64,000 nucleotides of DNA, from the NCBI RefSeq assembly GCF_013386165.1, contig NZ_JACAOS010000003.1, positions 124,001 through 188,000 on the forward strand, written 5' to 3'. Position 1 is the first letter of the stretch; each line of letters opens with the position of its first letter. The DNA comes from Pseudomonas gingeri. Lineage in GTDB: Bacteria > Pseudomonadota > Gammaproteobacteria > Pseudomonadales > Pseudomonadaceae. Made by a program: the position numbers and the translations under genes. The notes beneath the pieces are model-generated. The model was not told the origin of the DNA and did no database searches. It saw only the letters and a list, made by a program, of their open reading frames with translations. Of this stretch, positions 8,140-16,814 are shown in pieces.

Positions 8140-11028
8140 ATGACCACTGTTGCCGCTGTTGAGTTTCATCACGACGATCTTGTTTTCATGTTTCCGGGAC
8201 AGGGGGCCGACCCACGCGGCGGACTCTGCGCGCTCCATGGGGCCAGCCCGGAAATCGCTGATATCATCGACGGCGTCCTTGCACAGGTGGACGCTGCACT
8301 TGAACGTAACACCCGGCAGGCCAGGCCGATCAGGCGAGGGCAGGTTCGTGCCGTCCTGCTGGATGAGAAGCGGACGCTGGAGCTTCCCGCAGGTCTTCCA
8401 CAAATGGCCGGTTATGCGGCATCCGCGGCCTTGCAGCGGGTATTCCTGGCCATGGGCATTCGCCCCAAGGCCATCGTCGCCCAGAGTCTGGGTGAGATTG
8501 CCGCAATGGTCTGTGCCGATGTATTCGATATCGGCCATGGTGTTGACGCGGTCTGCGCCTTGAACAATGCCTACCAGGAGCATGAGGGCCAGGGCGCCAT
8601 GGTGCTGGTCGGTGCTTCAGCAGCAGACACCGAACGCTTGCTGCAGGCAGTGGGGCGCCCGGACCTGGTGTTGGCGTGCGTCAATACGGCGCGCCAGTGT
8701 GTGGTCAGCGGTCCCAACCCGGCCATTGAGGCACTGTTCGAGGCGGTAATGGCCGATGGCGAGCCCCGGTTGCACCGTCTGGCACTCCCTTATGCGTCAC
8801 ACCATCCGGCGCTGGCGCCGGTTGCCATGGGTTTCCTGGAGGAACTCCGAGCCCTGCCGCAACGGCCGTTGCGTGTGGCGATTCATTCCAGCGTTGGTCG
8901 CAGGGTCTACACCGACGCGGATGATCTTCAGCAGGCCATGGCCGATTGTGTGGTCAAACCGGCTGACCTGCCCCATGCCCTGCTGAGCGTGCCGCTGACG
9001 GAGCGCACCCTGTTCGTCGACATGGGGATTGGCGACAACCTGGCCCGATGCGTGGGCAGTACCTTGACCGGGGGACGCGCACTGGCGCCATTGATGAAAA
9101 GCCCGGCAGAGTTGGCGGCGCTTTTTGCTGGCCTCGTCCCGACCGGGGACCACGATGAACCGGCCTCGGCGCCCCTTGCGGGAGCGTTGGTCGAACATCT
9201 GAAAACCGCGCTTTTCGGTCCGGTCCCGGCGTCGTCACGTGAGTTGGCGGCTTCTGTATTAGCCGCTGATGCCTTCCGGCACCGGATAGGCGAAGACACC
9301 CTGGCGTTGCACCGAGGCAGCTATGAACGTTTGCGCCTGCTGCTGACGGCCTTGCCGAAAAACCTGTTCAGCGATCCCGGTCTGCTGTTGGCGCTGGCGG
9401 AGTGGACGGGGGTGGTGGATGTCTCGCTGTGCATTGCCTTCTCCATTCAATACGGGCTGTGCATCGGGACTATCAGGGAGTTCGAACAGGGCAATCCCCT
9501 GGCGGCCGAGATGCGCCTGGCACTGGAGTCCGGAGAAAAGGTCAGCGCCTACATGATCACCGAGATCGGTGGTGGCAATAGCCAGATAGCGACCCGCACC
9601 GAAGCGGTTTTCGACTCGGTCACCCGTGAGTTTGTCCTGCATACGCCCGACAGCGGCGCCTTGAAATTCACCAACGTGGGGATCGGCGACCAGGCCAAGA
9701 TCGGCGTGGTGTGTGCACGCCTGCGGGTGGGCGACAAGGACTGTGGTGTGTTTCCCTTCATCCTGGACATCAGCGATCACACTGGACCTCGGCCCGGGGT
9801 GCGGATGTCCTTGCCGACGGAGATCGCGCTGGTGCCCTTCGACTATGGCCTGGCAGGCTTCGATCAGGTCCGGCTACCGTTTTCCGCCTGGTTGTCCGAT
9901 CAGGCCAGGATCGACGAGCACGGGGTATTCAGTGATCCACTGGGCGATCATGACAAGCGCCTGGTCCGCACGCTGGTGGCGCCGGCCCATGTCTGGGTAA
10001 TGGCTTCCGTTGCCCTGGCGGCCGTGACCCGGGCCAGTGTGGCACTGGCGCTGAGCCATTCGACGCGGCGTTCGACCATGGCCAGGATCGCCCCCGAAGC
10101 CAGCCTGTTGCGTTACAACACACAGCGCCGCTCGCTGTTCGGTTGTCTGGCCAGCGCCTATGCCGTGACGTGCCTGGTCAACGATTCGGCGCGGGTCTGG
10201 ATTCGCCAACTCGATGAACGCAATGTTTCCGAGCATGCCGATACCCGTTTTCTGACGTGGGCCCCCTGGTCTTCGGCCAACCGCGCACTGGCGTTGACCA
10301 AGGCCCTGAGCGCCTGGACCGCGGAAGAGGTGAGTGCCGAGTGCCGGCTGCGGTGTGGCGTGGCGGGTGACCTCACCTTGAATCGCTTTCTCGAGTACCA
10401 GGGCTTGGGCCATGTCTTCAATGACGCCGGTGGCAATAACCTGCTGATTATCCTGGACACCGCCCGAGGACTGGTGGCCTCGCCCTTACCGGCACTGGTC
10501 AGCCCTGCGCGCACGGATGATCTGCTGGATCCGAAGGTCTGGCTGTACCTGTTCCAGGCTCGGGAACAGCGGCTAGTCGAAGCCCTGCGTGAGCAGGTCG
10601 AGGCGAACGGTGCCTTGTACAGTGACCCGATGGACGTCTGGAATCCCTTGTTGGTCCGTGCTCGCGAGGTGGGTGAGGCCCATGGGTTGCGGGTGATGAT
10701 GGAACATACCGCCAGGGCCGTCGAGGCCATCGAACCGTCGCAGGCGAAAACCTTGCTCGGCAGGCTCAGCACGTTGTTTGCCCTTGGGCGGATCAGTCGT
10801 CATGCGGCCTGGTTCATGAGTGAAGGCCTGCTCGACGATACGGGCTATCGCGGCCTTGAGGCCCATCAGGATCAGCTCTGCAGCCAGTTGGCCGAACATA
10901 CTGCGGTGTTGATTGACGCTTTTGGTTACCCGGGCAGTGCGACCCAGGCGCCCATCGCCGATCCACGGATGGACTACGCCAGTGCCCTGGCGGCGGCCTT
11001 GCGCTGGAATGTCGGTGCAGTCGGCTGA
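8140..11028 (+). CDS. Fusion of an acyltransferase domain and an acyl-CoA-oxidase-like domain
   Basis: This is a 962-aa two-domain protein. Residues about 14-310 form a FabD/polyketide-type acyltransferase with GQGAD (20-24), nucleophile S116 in AQSLGE and catalytic H221 in YASH. Residues about 365-960 resemble flavin-dependent acyl-CoA oxidases: TEIGGGNSQIATRTEA near 474-489, the ADP-oxidase-like GALKFTNVGIGDQAK, and a C-terminal four-helix region with CGVAGDL..NRF. Two oddities emerge by hand alignment. The Arg that binds the malonyl carboxylate in FabD (R117) is Leu141 here, and the oxidase catalytic Glu in the EGEN/EGDN motif is Gly764. GGAGG eight bases upstream fixes the start at 8140 rather than the TTG at 8125. 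A role in acyl loading and desaturation for a secondary metabolite is inferred. No carrier protein or ketosynthase gene is present in the window. Confidence 0.88.
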   Translation: MTTVAAVEFHHDDLVFMFPGQGADPRGGLCALHGASPEIADIIDGVLAQVDAALERNTRQARPIRRGQVRAVLLDEKRTLELPAGLPQMAGYAASAALQRVFLAMGIRPKAIVAQSLGEIAAMVCADVFDIGHGVDAVCALNNAYQEHEGQGAMVLVGASAADTERLLQAVGRPDLVLACVNTARQCVVSGPNPAIEALFEAVMADGEPRLHRLALPYASHHPALAPVAMGFLEELRALPQRPLRVAIHSSVGRRVYTDADDLQQAMADCVVKPADLPHALLSVPLTERTLFVDMGIGDNLARCVGSTLTGGRALAPLMKSPAELAALFAGLVPTGDHDEPASAPLAGALVEHLKTALFGPVPASSRELAASVLAADAFRHRIGEDTLALHRGSYERLRLLLTALPKNLFSDPGLLLALAEWTGVVDVSLCIAFSIQYGLCIGTIREFEQGNPLAAEMRLALESGEKVSAYMITEIGGGNSQIATRTEAVFDSVTREFVLHTPDSGALKFTNVGIGDQAKIGVVCARLRVGDKDCGVFPFILDISDHTGPRPGVRMSLPTEIALVPFDYGLAGFDQVRLPFSAWLSDQARIDEHGVFSDPLGDHDKRLVRTLVAPAHVWVMASVALAAVTRASVALALSHSTRRSTMARIAPEASLLRYNTQRRSLFGCLASAYAVTCLVNDSARVWIRQLDERNVSEHADTRFLTWAPWSSANRALALTKALSAWTAEEVSAECRLRCGVAGDLTLNRFLEYQGLGHVFNDAGGNNLLIILDTARGLVASPLPALVSPARTDDLLDPKVWLYLFQAREQRLVEALREQVEANGALYSDPMDVWNPLLVRAREVGEAHGLRVMMEHTARAVEAIEPSQAKTLLGRLSTLFALGRISRHAAWFMSEGLLDDTGYRGLEAHQDQLCSQLAEHTAVLIDAFGYPGSATQAPIADPRMDYASALAAALRWNVGAVG

Positions 11029-11071
11029 GGTGTCTGCGAGGTGGAGAAGAGGGCAGCGGTCAATCATCGAT

Positions 11072-11084
11072 TGCGTGTGGCGCA
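11072..11084. promoter_or_regulatory. T-N11-A palindrome, candidate LysR box before lysR
   Basis: The 13-bp sequence TGCGTGTGGCGCA has the LysR-family T-N11-A form with TGCG/CGCA arms. It lies about 48 bp before the lysR start. A near-identical copy (one difference) sits at 12042-12054 before the efflux operon. Confidence 0.55.
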
Positions 11085-11131
11085 TTTATCCCTGCTGGCG
11101 ATTGCCGGAAACGCTCGTTATGCTGGGCACC

Positions 11132-12037
11132 ATGCAAATACACGATCTGAATCTGCTGGTGGCCCTCAATATCCTGCTCGAAGAGGGCTCGGTGACCGGC
11201 GCCGCGCGGCGGATGAACCTCAGCGCGCCGGCCATGAGCCGCACGCTGACGCGCATCCGCGAAGCCCTCAACGACCCGATCCTGGTGCGCTCCGGACGGG
11301 GCCTGGTCCCGACGCCCCGGGCCCTGGAGTTGCGCGAGCAGGTGCGTGGCGTGGTGGAGCTGGCCCACGGTGTGTTCACCCCCGGCCAGGAAACCGACTT
11401 GAGTTCACTGGAGCGCACCTTCAGCGTGCGGGCCAACGATATGTTCTTCGGCGCCTATGGCGGCCAGTTGCTCAAGCATTTGGCCCGGCATATGCCCAAT
11501 GCCACCTTGCGCATGGTCCCCGAGGGCGACACCGACGACGATGCCTTCAACGAAGGGCGTATCGACCTGGCGGTTTGCGCCACCCGCAAGTTCGGCGCCG
11601 ATATCAAGGTGCAGCGCTTGTTCAACAGCTCACTGGTCGGTATCGCCCGCGAGGGGCATCCGCTGTTCGACGAGGAGCTGGATGTCGAGCGTTTCGTGAA
11701 ATACGACCATATCAGTGTTTCGCGCCGGGGCCGGGCGCGGGGGCCGATCGATACGCTGCTGGACGAGTTGAACCTGCAACGCCGGATATCGCTGGTGCTG
11801 CCAACTTTCCATTCGGCGATGTTCGCGGTGGCCGCTTCCGACCTGATCCTGCCCTCGATCCCGCGTCTCATGATCAGCAACCTCAGCGGCCTGGGCTTGC
11901 GCCTGCGCACCTTCGAGTTGCCGTTGCCGGTGGAAACCATCGTGATGGTCCAGGCCTGGCACCCGCGGCTGGACAATGATCATGCACACCGCTGGCTGCG
12001 TCGGAGCCTGAAGGACATGTGCAGCGCAGGGGATTAA
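11132..12037 (+). CDS. LysR-family transcriptional regulator (NodD-like N-terminus)
   Basis: This is a 301-aa regulator with an N-terminal winged helix-turn-helix (about residues 3-62, including TGAARRMNLSAPAMSRTLTR) and a LysR effector-binding domain beyond residue 90. The opening MQIHDLNLLVALNILLEE is typical of the NodD/PA-type subgroup. An alternative start at 11120 adds four residues and has a slightly better GGAA upstream. The larger frame reaching back into the fusion gene is rejected. It sits between the fusion gene and an efflux operon, and repeated T-N11-A sites suggest autoregulation plus control of the pump. Confidence 0.9.
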   Translation: MQIHDLNLLVALNILLEEGSVTGAARRMNLSAPAMSRTLTRIREALNDPILVRSGRGLVPTPRALELREQVRGVVELAHGVFTPGQETDLSSLERTFSVRANDMFFGAYGGQLLKHLARHMPNATLRMVPEGDTDDDAFNEGRIDLAVCATRKFGADIKVQRLFNSSLVGIAREGHPLFDEELDVERFVKYDHISVSRRGRARGPIDTLLDELNLQRRISLVLPTFHSAMFAVAASDLILPSIPRLMISNLSGLGLRLRTFELPLPVETIVMVQAWHPRLDNDHAHRWLRRSLKDMCSAGD

Positions 12038-12041
12038 GGAT

Positions 12042-12054
12042 TGCGTCTGGCGCA
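12042..12054. promoter_or_regulatory. T-N11-A palindrome, candidate LysR box before the efflux operon
   Basis: TGCGTCTGGCGCA begins five bases after the lysR stop codon and about 135 bp before the MFS start. It differs at one base from the copy at 11072-11084. An AT-rich TTTATCAATTTTTATAG stretch follows and could hold the promoter. Confidence 0.55.
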
Positions 12055-12188
12055 CTCCAGAGATAGCTATTTATCAATTTTTATAGCGGTTGACGCTGCA
12101 TAGACTCGGGTTTCCTAGTGAAACCGGAGTTTCCCGCCATGTACTGGCTTTTTCCCTCTGTCTTCGTGCCTGCCCGGGATGCGGGCTC

Positions 12189-13730
12189 ATGACCGCTCTG
12201 CAAAACAACCTGCCGCCTTTGCTGGCGGCCAAGGTGGCCCCTGTCGCGAACCCCTTCGGACTACGGATTGCGGTTGGCCTGGTGGGCGTGTTGCTTGCGG
12301 TACTGGCCTCGGGCTTCAACGAGAACGTGACCAAGGTCGCGATGGCGGATATTCGTGGCGCCATGGGCCTGAGCTACGACCAGGGCACCTGGCTGATCGC
12401 GGCTTACGCGGCCATGTCGGTCAGTGCCATGGCCTTCGCCCCCTGGTGTGCGGCAACCTTTTCCCTGCGTCGTTTCACCCTGTGCGCCATCGGCACCTTG
12501 CTGCTCCTGGCAGGGCTCTGTCCGTTCGCCGCGAACCCCGAGACCCTGATGCTGATGCGCATCGTCCAGGGCTTCGCCGGGGGGGCCTTGCCGCCGATGC
12601 TGATGTCCGTGGCCCTGCGTTTCCTGCCACCGGGGATCAAGCTCTATGGCCTGGGCGGTTATGCCCTGACCGCGACTTTCGGCCCTAGCTTCGGCACGCC
12701 GCTGGCGGCCTGGTGGGTCGAATACGCCGGCTGGCAGTGGGTGTTCTGGCAGGTGATCCCGCTGGGGCTGGTGGCCATGGCCTGCGTTGCCTGGGGCTTG
12801 CCGCAGGACCCGCTGCGCCTGGAGCGTTTCCGGCAGTTCGATTGGCGCGGGTTGTTGCTGGGGTTTCCGGGCCTGGTGATGCTGGTCCTCGGATTGGAGC
12901 AGGGCGAGCGCCTGGACTGGTTCGACTCGCCACTGATCAGCGTCCTGGTTGGCGGTGGCTTGCTGTTGCTGGTGCTGTTTTTTATCAACGAGTGGTCGCA
13001 CCCGCTGCCGTTCTTCAAATTGCAGATGCTGCGCATCCGCAACCTGACCCACGCCCTGGTGACCCTCGGCGGCGTGTTGTTCGTGTTGTTGGCGGTGATC
13101 ATGATTCCGTCCAGCTACCTGGCTCAGGTCCAGGGTTATCGCCCCTTGCAGACCGCCCCGGTGATGCTCTGGGTCGCGCTGCCGCAACTGCTGGCGCTGC
13201 CCCTGGTCGTGGCGCTGTGCAATAACCGGGTGGTCGACTGCCGCTGGGTCCTGGCCACCGGCCTCGGTTTGTTGGCCCTGGCTTGTGTGCTCGGTTCCCA
13301 GCTCACCACGGCCTGGAACCGCGAGAATTTCTACCTGCTGCAAGGGATCCAGATCTTCGCCCAACCCATGGCGGTGATCCCCTTGCTGATGCTTTCCACC
13401 GGCAGCATCACTCCGGTCGATGGTCCCTTTGCCTCGGCCTGGTTCAACACCGTCAAGGGCTTTTCCGCCGTGTTGGCGGGGAGTGTGCTGGAGACGCTGA
13501 CGGTCCATCGCGAGCATTTGCATTCCAGCCACCTGGTGGATCGCCTGGGCAATACGCCCTGGGTTGCCGAGGGCGTGGACCTGGGACAACTGGCCCGGCG
13601 TCTCCACGAACAGTCCGTGGCGCTGACGGCTTGCGATCTCTACCTGTACATGGCTGGCCTGGCGCTGGCGTTGATCCTGCTGATTCCCATCCTGCCGACG
13701 CGCATCTATCCGCCGCGTGCGGCCTCCTGA
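12189..13730 (+). CDS. DHA2-family MFS efflux transporter (EmrB-like)
   Basis: This is an inner-membrane drug:proton antiporter of about 513 aa with about fourteen hydrophobic segments. It shows the EmrB/QacA signature features, including WLIAAYAAMSVSAMAF and a Gly/Pro-rich motif GGYALTATFGPSFGTPLAAW near segment 5. The start is placed at 12189 (MTALQNNLPP) because CGGGATGCGGG lies just upstream and earlier ATGs extend into non-coding sequence. It forms an operon with the HlyD adaptor and outer-membrane factor that follow, making a complete tripartite pump. Its cargo may be a product of the neighbouring fusion enzyme (inference). Confidence 0.92.
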   Translation: MTALQNNLPPLLAAKVAPVANPFGLRIAVGLVGVLLAVLASGFNENVTKVAMADIRGAMGLSYDQGTWLIAAYAAMSVSAMAFAPWCAATFSLRRFTLCAIGTLLLLAGLCPFAANPETLMLMRIVQGFAGGALPPMLMSVALRFLPPGIKLYGLGGYALTATFGPSFGTPLAAWWVEYAGWQWVFWQVIPLGLVAMACVAWGLPQDPLRLERFRQFDWRGLLLGFPGLVMLVLGLEQGERLDWFDSPLISVLVGGGLLLLVLFFINEWSHPLPFFKLQMLRIRNLTHALVTLGGVLFVLLAVIMIPSSYLAQVQGYRPLQTAPVMLWVALPQLLALPLVVALCNNRVVDCRWVLATGLGLLALACVLGSQLTTAWNRENFYLLQGIQIFAQPMAVIPLLMLSTGSITPVDGPFASAWFNTVKGFSAVLAGSVLETLTVHREHLHSSHLVDRLGNTPWVAEGVDLGQLARRLHEQSVALTACDLYLYMAGLALALILLIPILPTRIYPPRAAS

Positions 13731-13750
13731 CCTCTTTCGGATACCTGGAC

Positions 13751-14812
13751 ATGACTTCTTCACTTTCACGTAAACCCTGGCTGATCCTGGCGGCGGTCCT
13801 GCTCGCCGCATTGCTCTACGGGGCCTGGCGCCTGCTGTTCAGCAGCGGTCCGGTCCAGAGCACCAACGATGCCTATATCAGTGCCGACTACACCCTGATC
13901 GCGCCGAAGGTCGCGGGGTTCATCGGCGAAATCCAGGTCCAGGACAACCAGTGGGTCCGCGCCGGACAAGTGCTGGTGCGCATCGATGCCCAGGACTACC
14001 AGGCCGATCTGGACGCCGCCAAGGCCAGTGTTTCCAGTGCCCGCGCGCAGCTGGCGAATGCCGTGGCGACCCTTGAGCGCCAACACGCGCTGATCGACCA
14101 GGTCAGGGCGGTGGTCGACGCCGATCAGGCCGAGGTGCAGTTTGCCGAGCATGAAGGGCAGCGTTACCAGCATCTGGCCGGGCAGGGCGCCGGGACCTTG
14201 CAGAATGCCCAGCAAGCCGAGACCCGCCGGCGGACCGCCGCGGCACGCCTGGCCGAACACCGCGCGGCGCTGGACGCAACGCGCAAACAGACCGACGTCC
14301 TGCTGGCCCAGCGCGACAGTGCACAGGCGTCGCTGCAACATGGTCAGGCGCTCCAGGCCCGTGCTGAACTGGACCTGGCGCACACCGTACTGGTGGCGCC
14401 GTTCGATGGCGTCGTCGGCCGCCGCAGTGTGCGCCTGGGTGCCTATGTCAAACCGGGCGATGCCTTGCTGGCGGTGGTGCCGGTCAACGACACCTATGTG
14501 ATCGGCAATTTCCTCGAGAACCAGCTGACCCACGTCAGCCCGGGCCAGTCGGTGAGCATCAACGTCGACACCTTTGCCGGCACGACCCTGATGGGCACCG
14601 TCGACAGCATCGCCCCGGCGACGGGTGTGACCTTTGCCGCTCTTGCCCCGGAGAATGCCAGCGGCAACTTCACCAAGGTGGTGCAACGCATTCCGGTGAA
14701 GATCCTGCTGGATCGCGGGCAGCCGTTGGCCAAGCAACTGCGCCTGGGCATGTCGGTCGAGGCGCGGATCGATACCGATTCGGGCACCATGGATGAGGTG
14801 AGCGCGCGATGA
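13751..14812 (+). CDS. HlyD/EmrA-family periplasmic adaptor
   Basis: This 353-aa membrane fusion protein has one N-terminal membrane anchor (about residues 9-27) and the EmrA-type motif SAD followed by APKVAGFIGEIQVQDNQWV. It then has a long coiled-coil hairpin (about 85-200) and a lipoyl/barrel region with APFDGVVGRRSVRLGAYV. It bridges the MFS transporter and the outer-membrane channel. It begins 20 bp after the MFS gene and overlaps the next gene by four bases (ATGA), showing translational coupling. An upstream in-frame extension from 13283 is out of register with the MFS gene and is not real. Confidence 0.92.
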   Translation: MTSSLSRKPWLILAAVLLAALLYGAWRLLFSSGPVQSTNDAYISADYTLIAPKVAGFIGEIQVQDNQWVRAGQVLVRIDAQDYQADLDAAKASVSSARAQLANAVATLERQHALIDQVRAVVDADQAEVQFAEHEGQRYQHLAGQGAGTLQNAQQAETRRRTAAARLAEHRAALDATRKQTDVLLAQRDSAQASLQHGQALQARAELDLAHTVLVAPFDGVVGRRSVRLGAYVKPGDALLAVVPVNDTYVIGNFLENQLTHVSPGQSVSINVDTFAGTTLMGTVDSIAPATGVTFAALAPENASGNFTKVVQRIPVKILLDRGQPLAKQLRLGMSVEARIDTDSGTMDEVSAR

Positions 14813-16254
14813 ACAGGCGTCTATTGTGGGTATGGATGGTGGCACTGGGACTGAATGGTTGCACCCTGGGGCCTGACTTTCAGCCACCGCAGGCGAAGCT
14901 CGGCAGCCAATGGTTGATCGCGCAGAGTCCGGCCGGGCACAGCCGACCACTCGCCGTGGCGCTGGAAGTCCGCTGGTGGGACAGCTTTGCCGATCCGCAA
15001 TTGTCAGCGCTGGTGCGTCAGGTTCAGACGAGTAATCTCGATCTGCAACTGGCCGCCAGTCGTCTGGAGCAGAGTCGTGCGGCGCGCCTGAGCATTGCTG
15101 CCGATAGCCTGCCGTCGGTTGCCGCCAGCACCGACTACAGCCGTGCACGCAGCAGCCAGAACGGTTTGGCCGATCCGTCGAATCTCAACGGCAAGAGCGC
15201 CTATAACCTCTGGGATGCCGGCCTGGCGGTCAGTTGGGAGGCCGATCTGTGGGGACGGGTGAAACGTTCGGTGGAAGCGGCGGACGCCAACGTCCAGGTG
15301 GCCGAGGAAGATCGCCGGGGGGTATTGATCGCGGTCATGGCTGAAACCGCCCGTGACTACATTCAACTGCGCGCGGCCCAGAGTGAGCAGGCGGTGACCC
15401 GGCAGAACCTGGAGATTGCCCGCCACACGCAGGCGTTGACCGCTCTGCAACGCAGTGAGGGCGTTGCCAGTGAACTGGAAGTTTCGCAGGCGACGGCGCA
15501 GGTCGCGACCATCGAAGCGCAACTGCCGCTGTTGCAACAGCGTGAGGCCCAGTTGATCAATGCCCTCGGTCGCTTGATGGACCTTGAGCCCCGGGCGCTG
15601 GAAGCACGCTTGAGTGTCGCCGCGAGCATCCCGGCGCCGCCTGCCGAGGTGCCAGTCGGTCTGCCCAGCGAACTGGCCCGACGCCGTCCGGACATTCGCC
15701 GCGCGGAGGCGGATCTGCACGCCGCCACGGCGGCTATCGGCATGGCCCAGGCGGATTTCTATCCGCGCATCACTTTGTCCGGGAGCCTGGGTTTCCAGTC
15801 GCTGCAATTGTCCGACCTGGGTAGCTGGGGTTCGCGGGCTTTCGCCGTGGGGCCGAGTCTGAGCGTGCCGCTGTTCGAGGGCGGGCGTCTGCAAGGCCTG
15901 CTGCAACTGCGTGAAAGCCGCCAGCAGGAAGCCGCGCTGCGCTTCCAGAAAACCGTGCTGGACGCCTGGCATGAAGTGGACGATGCGATGACTGCCTATC
16001 AGGCCGGCCAGCGCCGTCGCGACAGTCTCCAGCAAGCGGTGGAGCAAAGCCGCCGGGCCCTGGTCAGCGTGGGTCAGCAATACGCCCAGGGTACGGTGGA
16101 CTTTCTCAATGTGCTGACGGTGCAGGCTGCCTTGCTCACCAATGAAGAGGCGCTGGTCGACAGCACGGCGGCGGTGTCATTGTCCCTGGTCGGACTCTAC
16201 AGCGCCCTTGGCGGTGGCTGGCAGCAGGTGCTGCCCGAGCAGGCGCAGCGCTAG
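14809..16254 (+). CDS. NodT-family outer-membrane efflux lipoprotein
   Basis: This is a 481-aa outer-membrane factor. The signal peptide ends in the lipobox LNGC (Cys18), followed by TLGPDFQPP, which is diagnostic of the NodT/OprM group. Two TolC-type repeat halves follow, with the conserved ELARRRPDIRRAEADLHAATA near residues 284-304. It forms the outer channel of the tripartite pump. Its start overlaps the adaptor stop. No clear terminator follows, but the next gene begins 113 bp later with its own ribosome binding site. Confidence 0.93.
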   Translation: MNRRLLWVWMVALGLNGCTLGPDFQPPQAKLGSQWLIAQSPAGHSRPLAVALEVRWWDSFADPQLSALVRQVQTSNLDLQLAASRLEQSRAARLSIAADSLPSVAASTDYSRARSSQNGLADPSNLNGKSAYNLWDAGLAVSWEADLWGRVKRSVEAADANVQVAEEDRRGVLIAVMAETARDYIQLRAAQSEQAVTRQNLEIARHTQALTALQRSEGVASELEVSQATAQVATIEAQLPLLQQREAQLINALGRLMDLEPRALEARLSVAASIPAPPAEVPVGLPSELARRRPDIRRAEADLHAATAAIGMAQADFYPRITLSGSLGFQSLQLSDLGSWGSRAFAVGPSLSVPLFEGGRLQGLLQLRESRQQEAALRFQKTVLDAWHEVDDAMTAYQAGQRRRDSLQQAVEQSRRALVSVGQQYAQGTVDFLNVLTVQAALLTNEEALVDSTAAVSLSLVGLYSALGGGWQQVLPEQAQR

Positions 16255-16367
16255 GTGATCAGGGTCGATGACTTCTGAAGGATGGCGATAGGATCATCGG
16301 CTAAGCAGCTCGGCATCCGGGCCCGGAGCGTTTAGACTGTCTCACCTCTTTGACAGACGAGGCCTCC

Positions 16368-16721
16368 ATGACCGATCTCACTGCAACACCGGTACTGCTG
16401 TTTTCCTACGGCACCCTGCAGGACAAGGCCGTGCAACTGTCCAACTTCGGCCGCGAACTGGCCGGCAACGCCGACCGCATGCTCGGCTACGAGCAGTCCT
16501 GGGTCGAGATCACCGATCCCCAGGTCCTTGCCACCAGCGGCAAGACCCACCATCCCATCGTGCGTCCCAGCAGCAACCCCGAGGACGGCGTCAGTGGCAT
16601 GGTGTTTCGCATCAGTGCCGAGGAGCTGGCGGCCGCCGATGCCTATGAAGTGTCCGACTACAAACGCGTCTCGGTCCGACTGGCTTCCGGCCTGGATGCC
16701 TGGGTCTATGTGAGCGCTTAG
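16368..16721 (+). CDS. Gamma-glutamylcyclotransferase-like (AIG2/GGCT-fold) protein
   Basis: This 117-aa protein carries the GGCT-fold signature YGTLQ near its N-terminus, DRMLGYE, and a Glu-containing segment DAYEVSDYKRV that fits the family's catalytic Glu region. Members cleave gamma-glutamyl amines or act on glutathione-related peptides, and the substrate here is unknown. The ATG at 16368 has GAGG five bases upstream and is preferred over 16350. Confidence 0.8.
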   Translation: MTDLTATPVLLFSYGTLQDKAVQLSNFGRELAGNADRMLGYEQSWVEITDPQVLATSGKTHHPIVRPSSNPEDGVSGMVFRISAEELAAADAYEVSDYKRVSVRLASGLDAWVYVSA

Positions 16722-16814
16722 TACAACCCTTGCGACCATCGGCGACTACACAAGAGTGGTCGCCGGCGGGTATGCTTTTGCGGCAAGGCTACAGGTTGAA
16801 CGAGGGAACGGAAT

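Noticed and set aside
10913..11131. In-frame N-terminal extension of the LysR regulator
   Set aside because: It overlaps the fusion gene and lacks a LysR-like sequence. The family N-terminus begins at 11132.
13283..13750. In-frame N-terminal extension of the HlyD adaptor
   Set aside because: It overlaps the MFS gene in another frame. The anchor and family start fit 13751.
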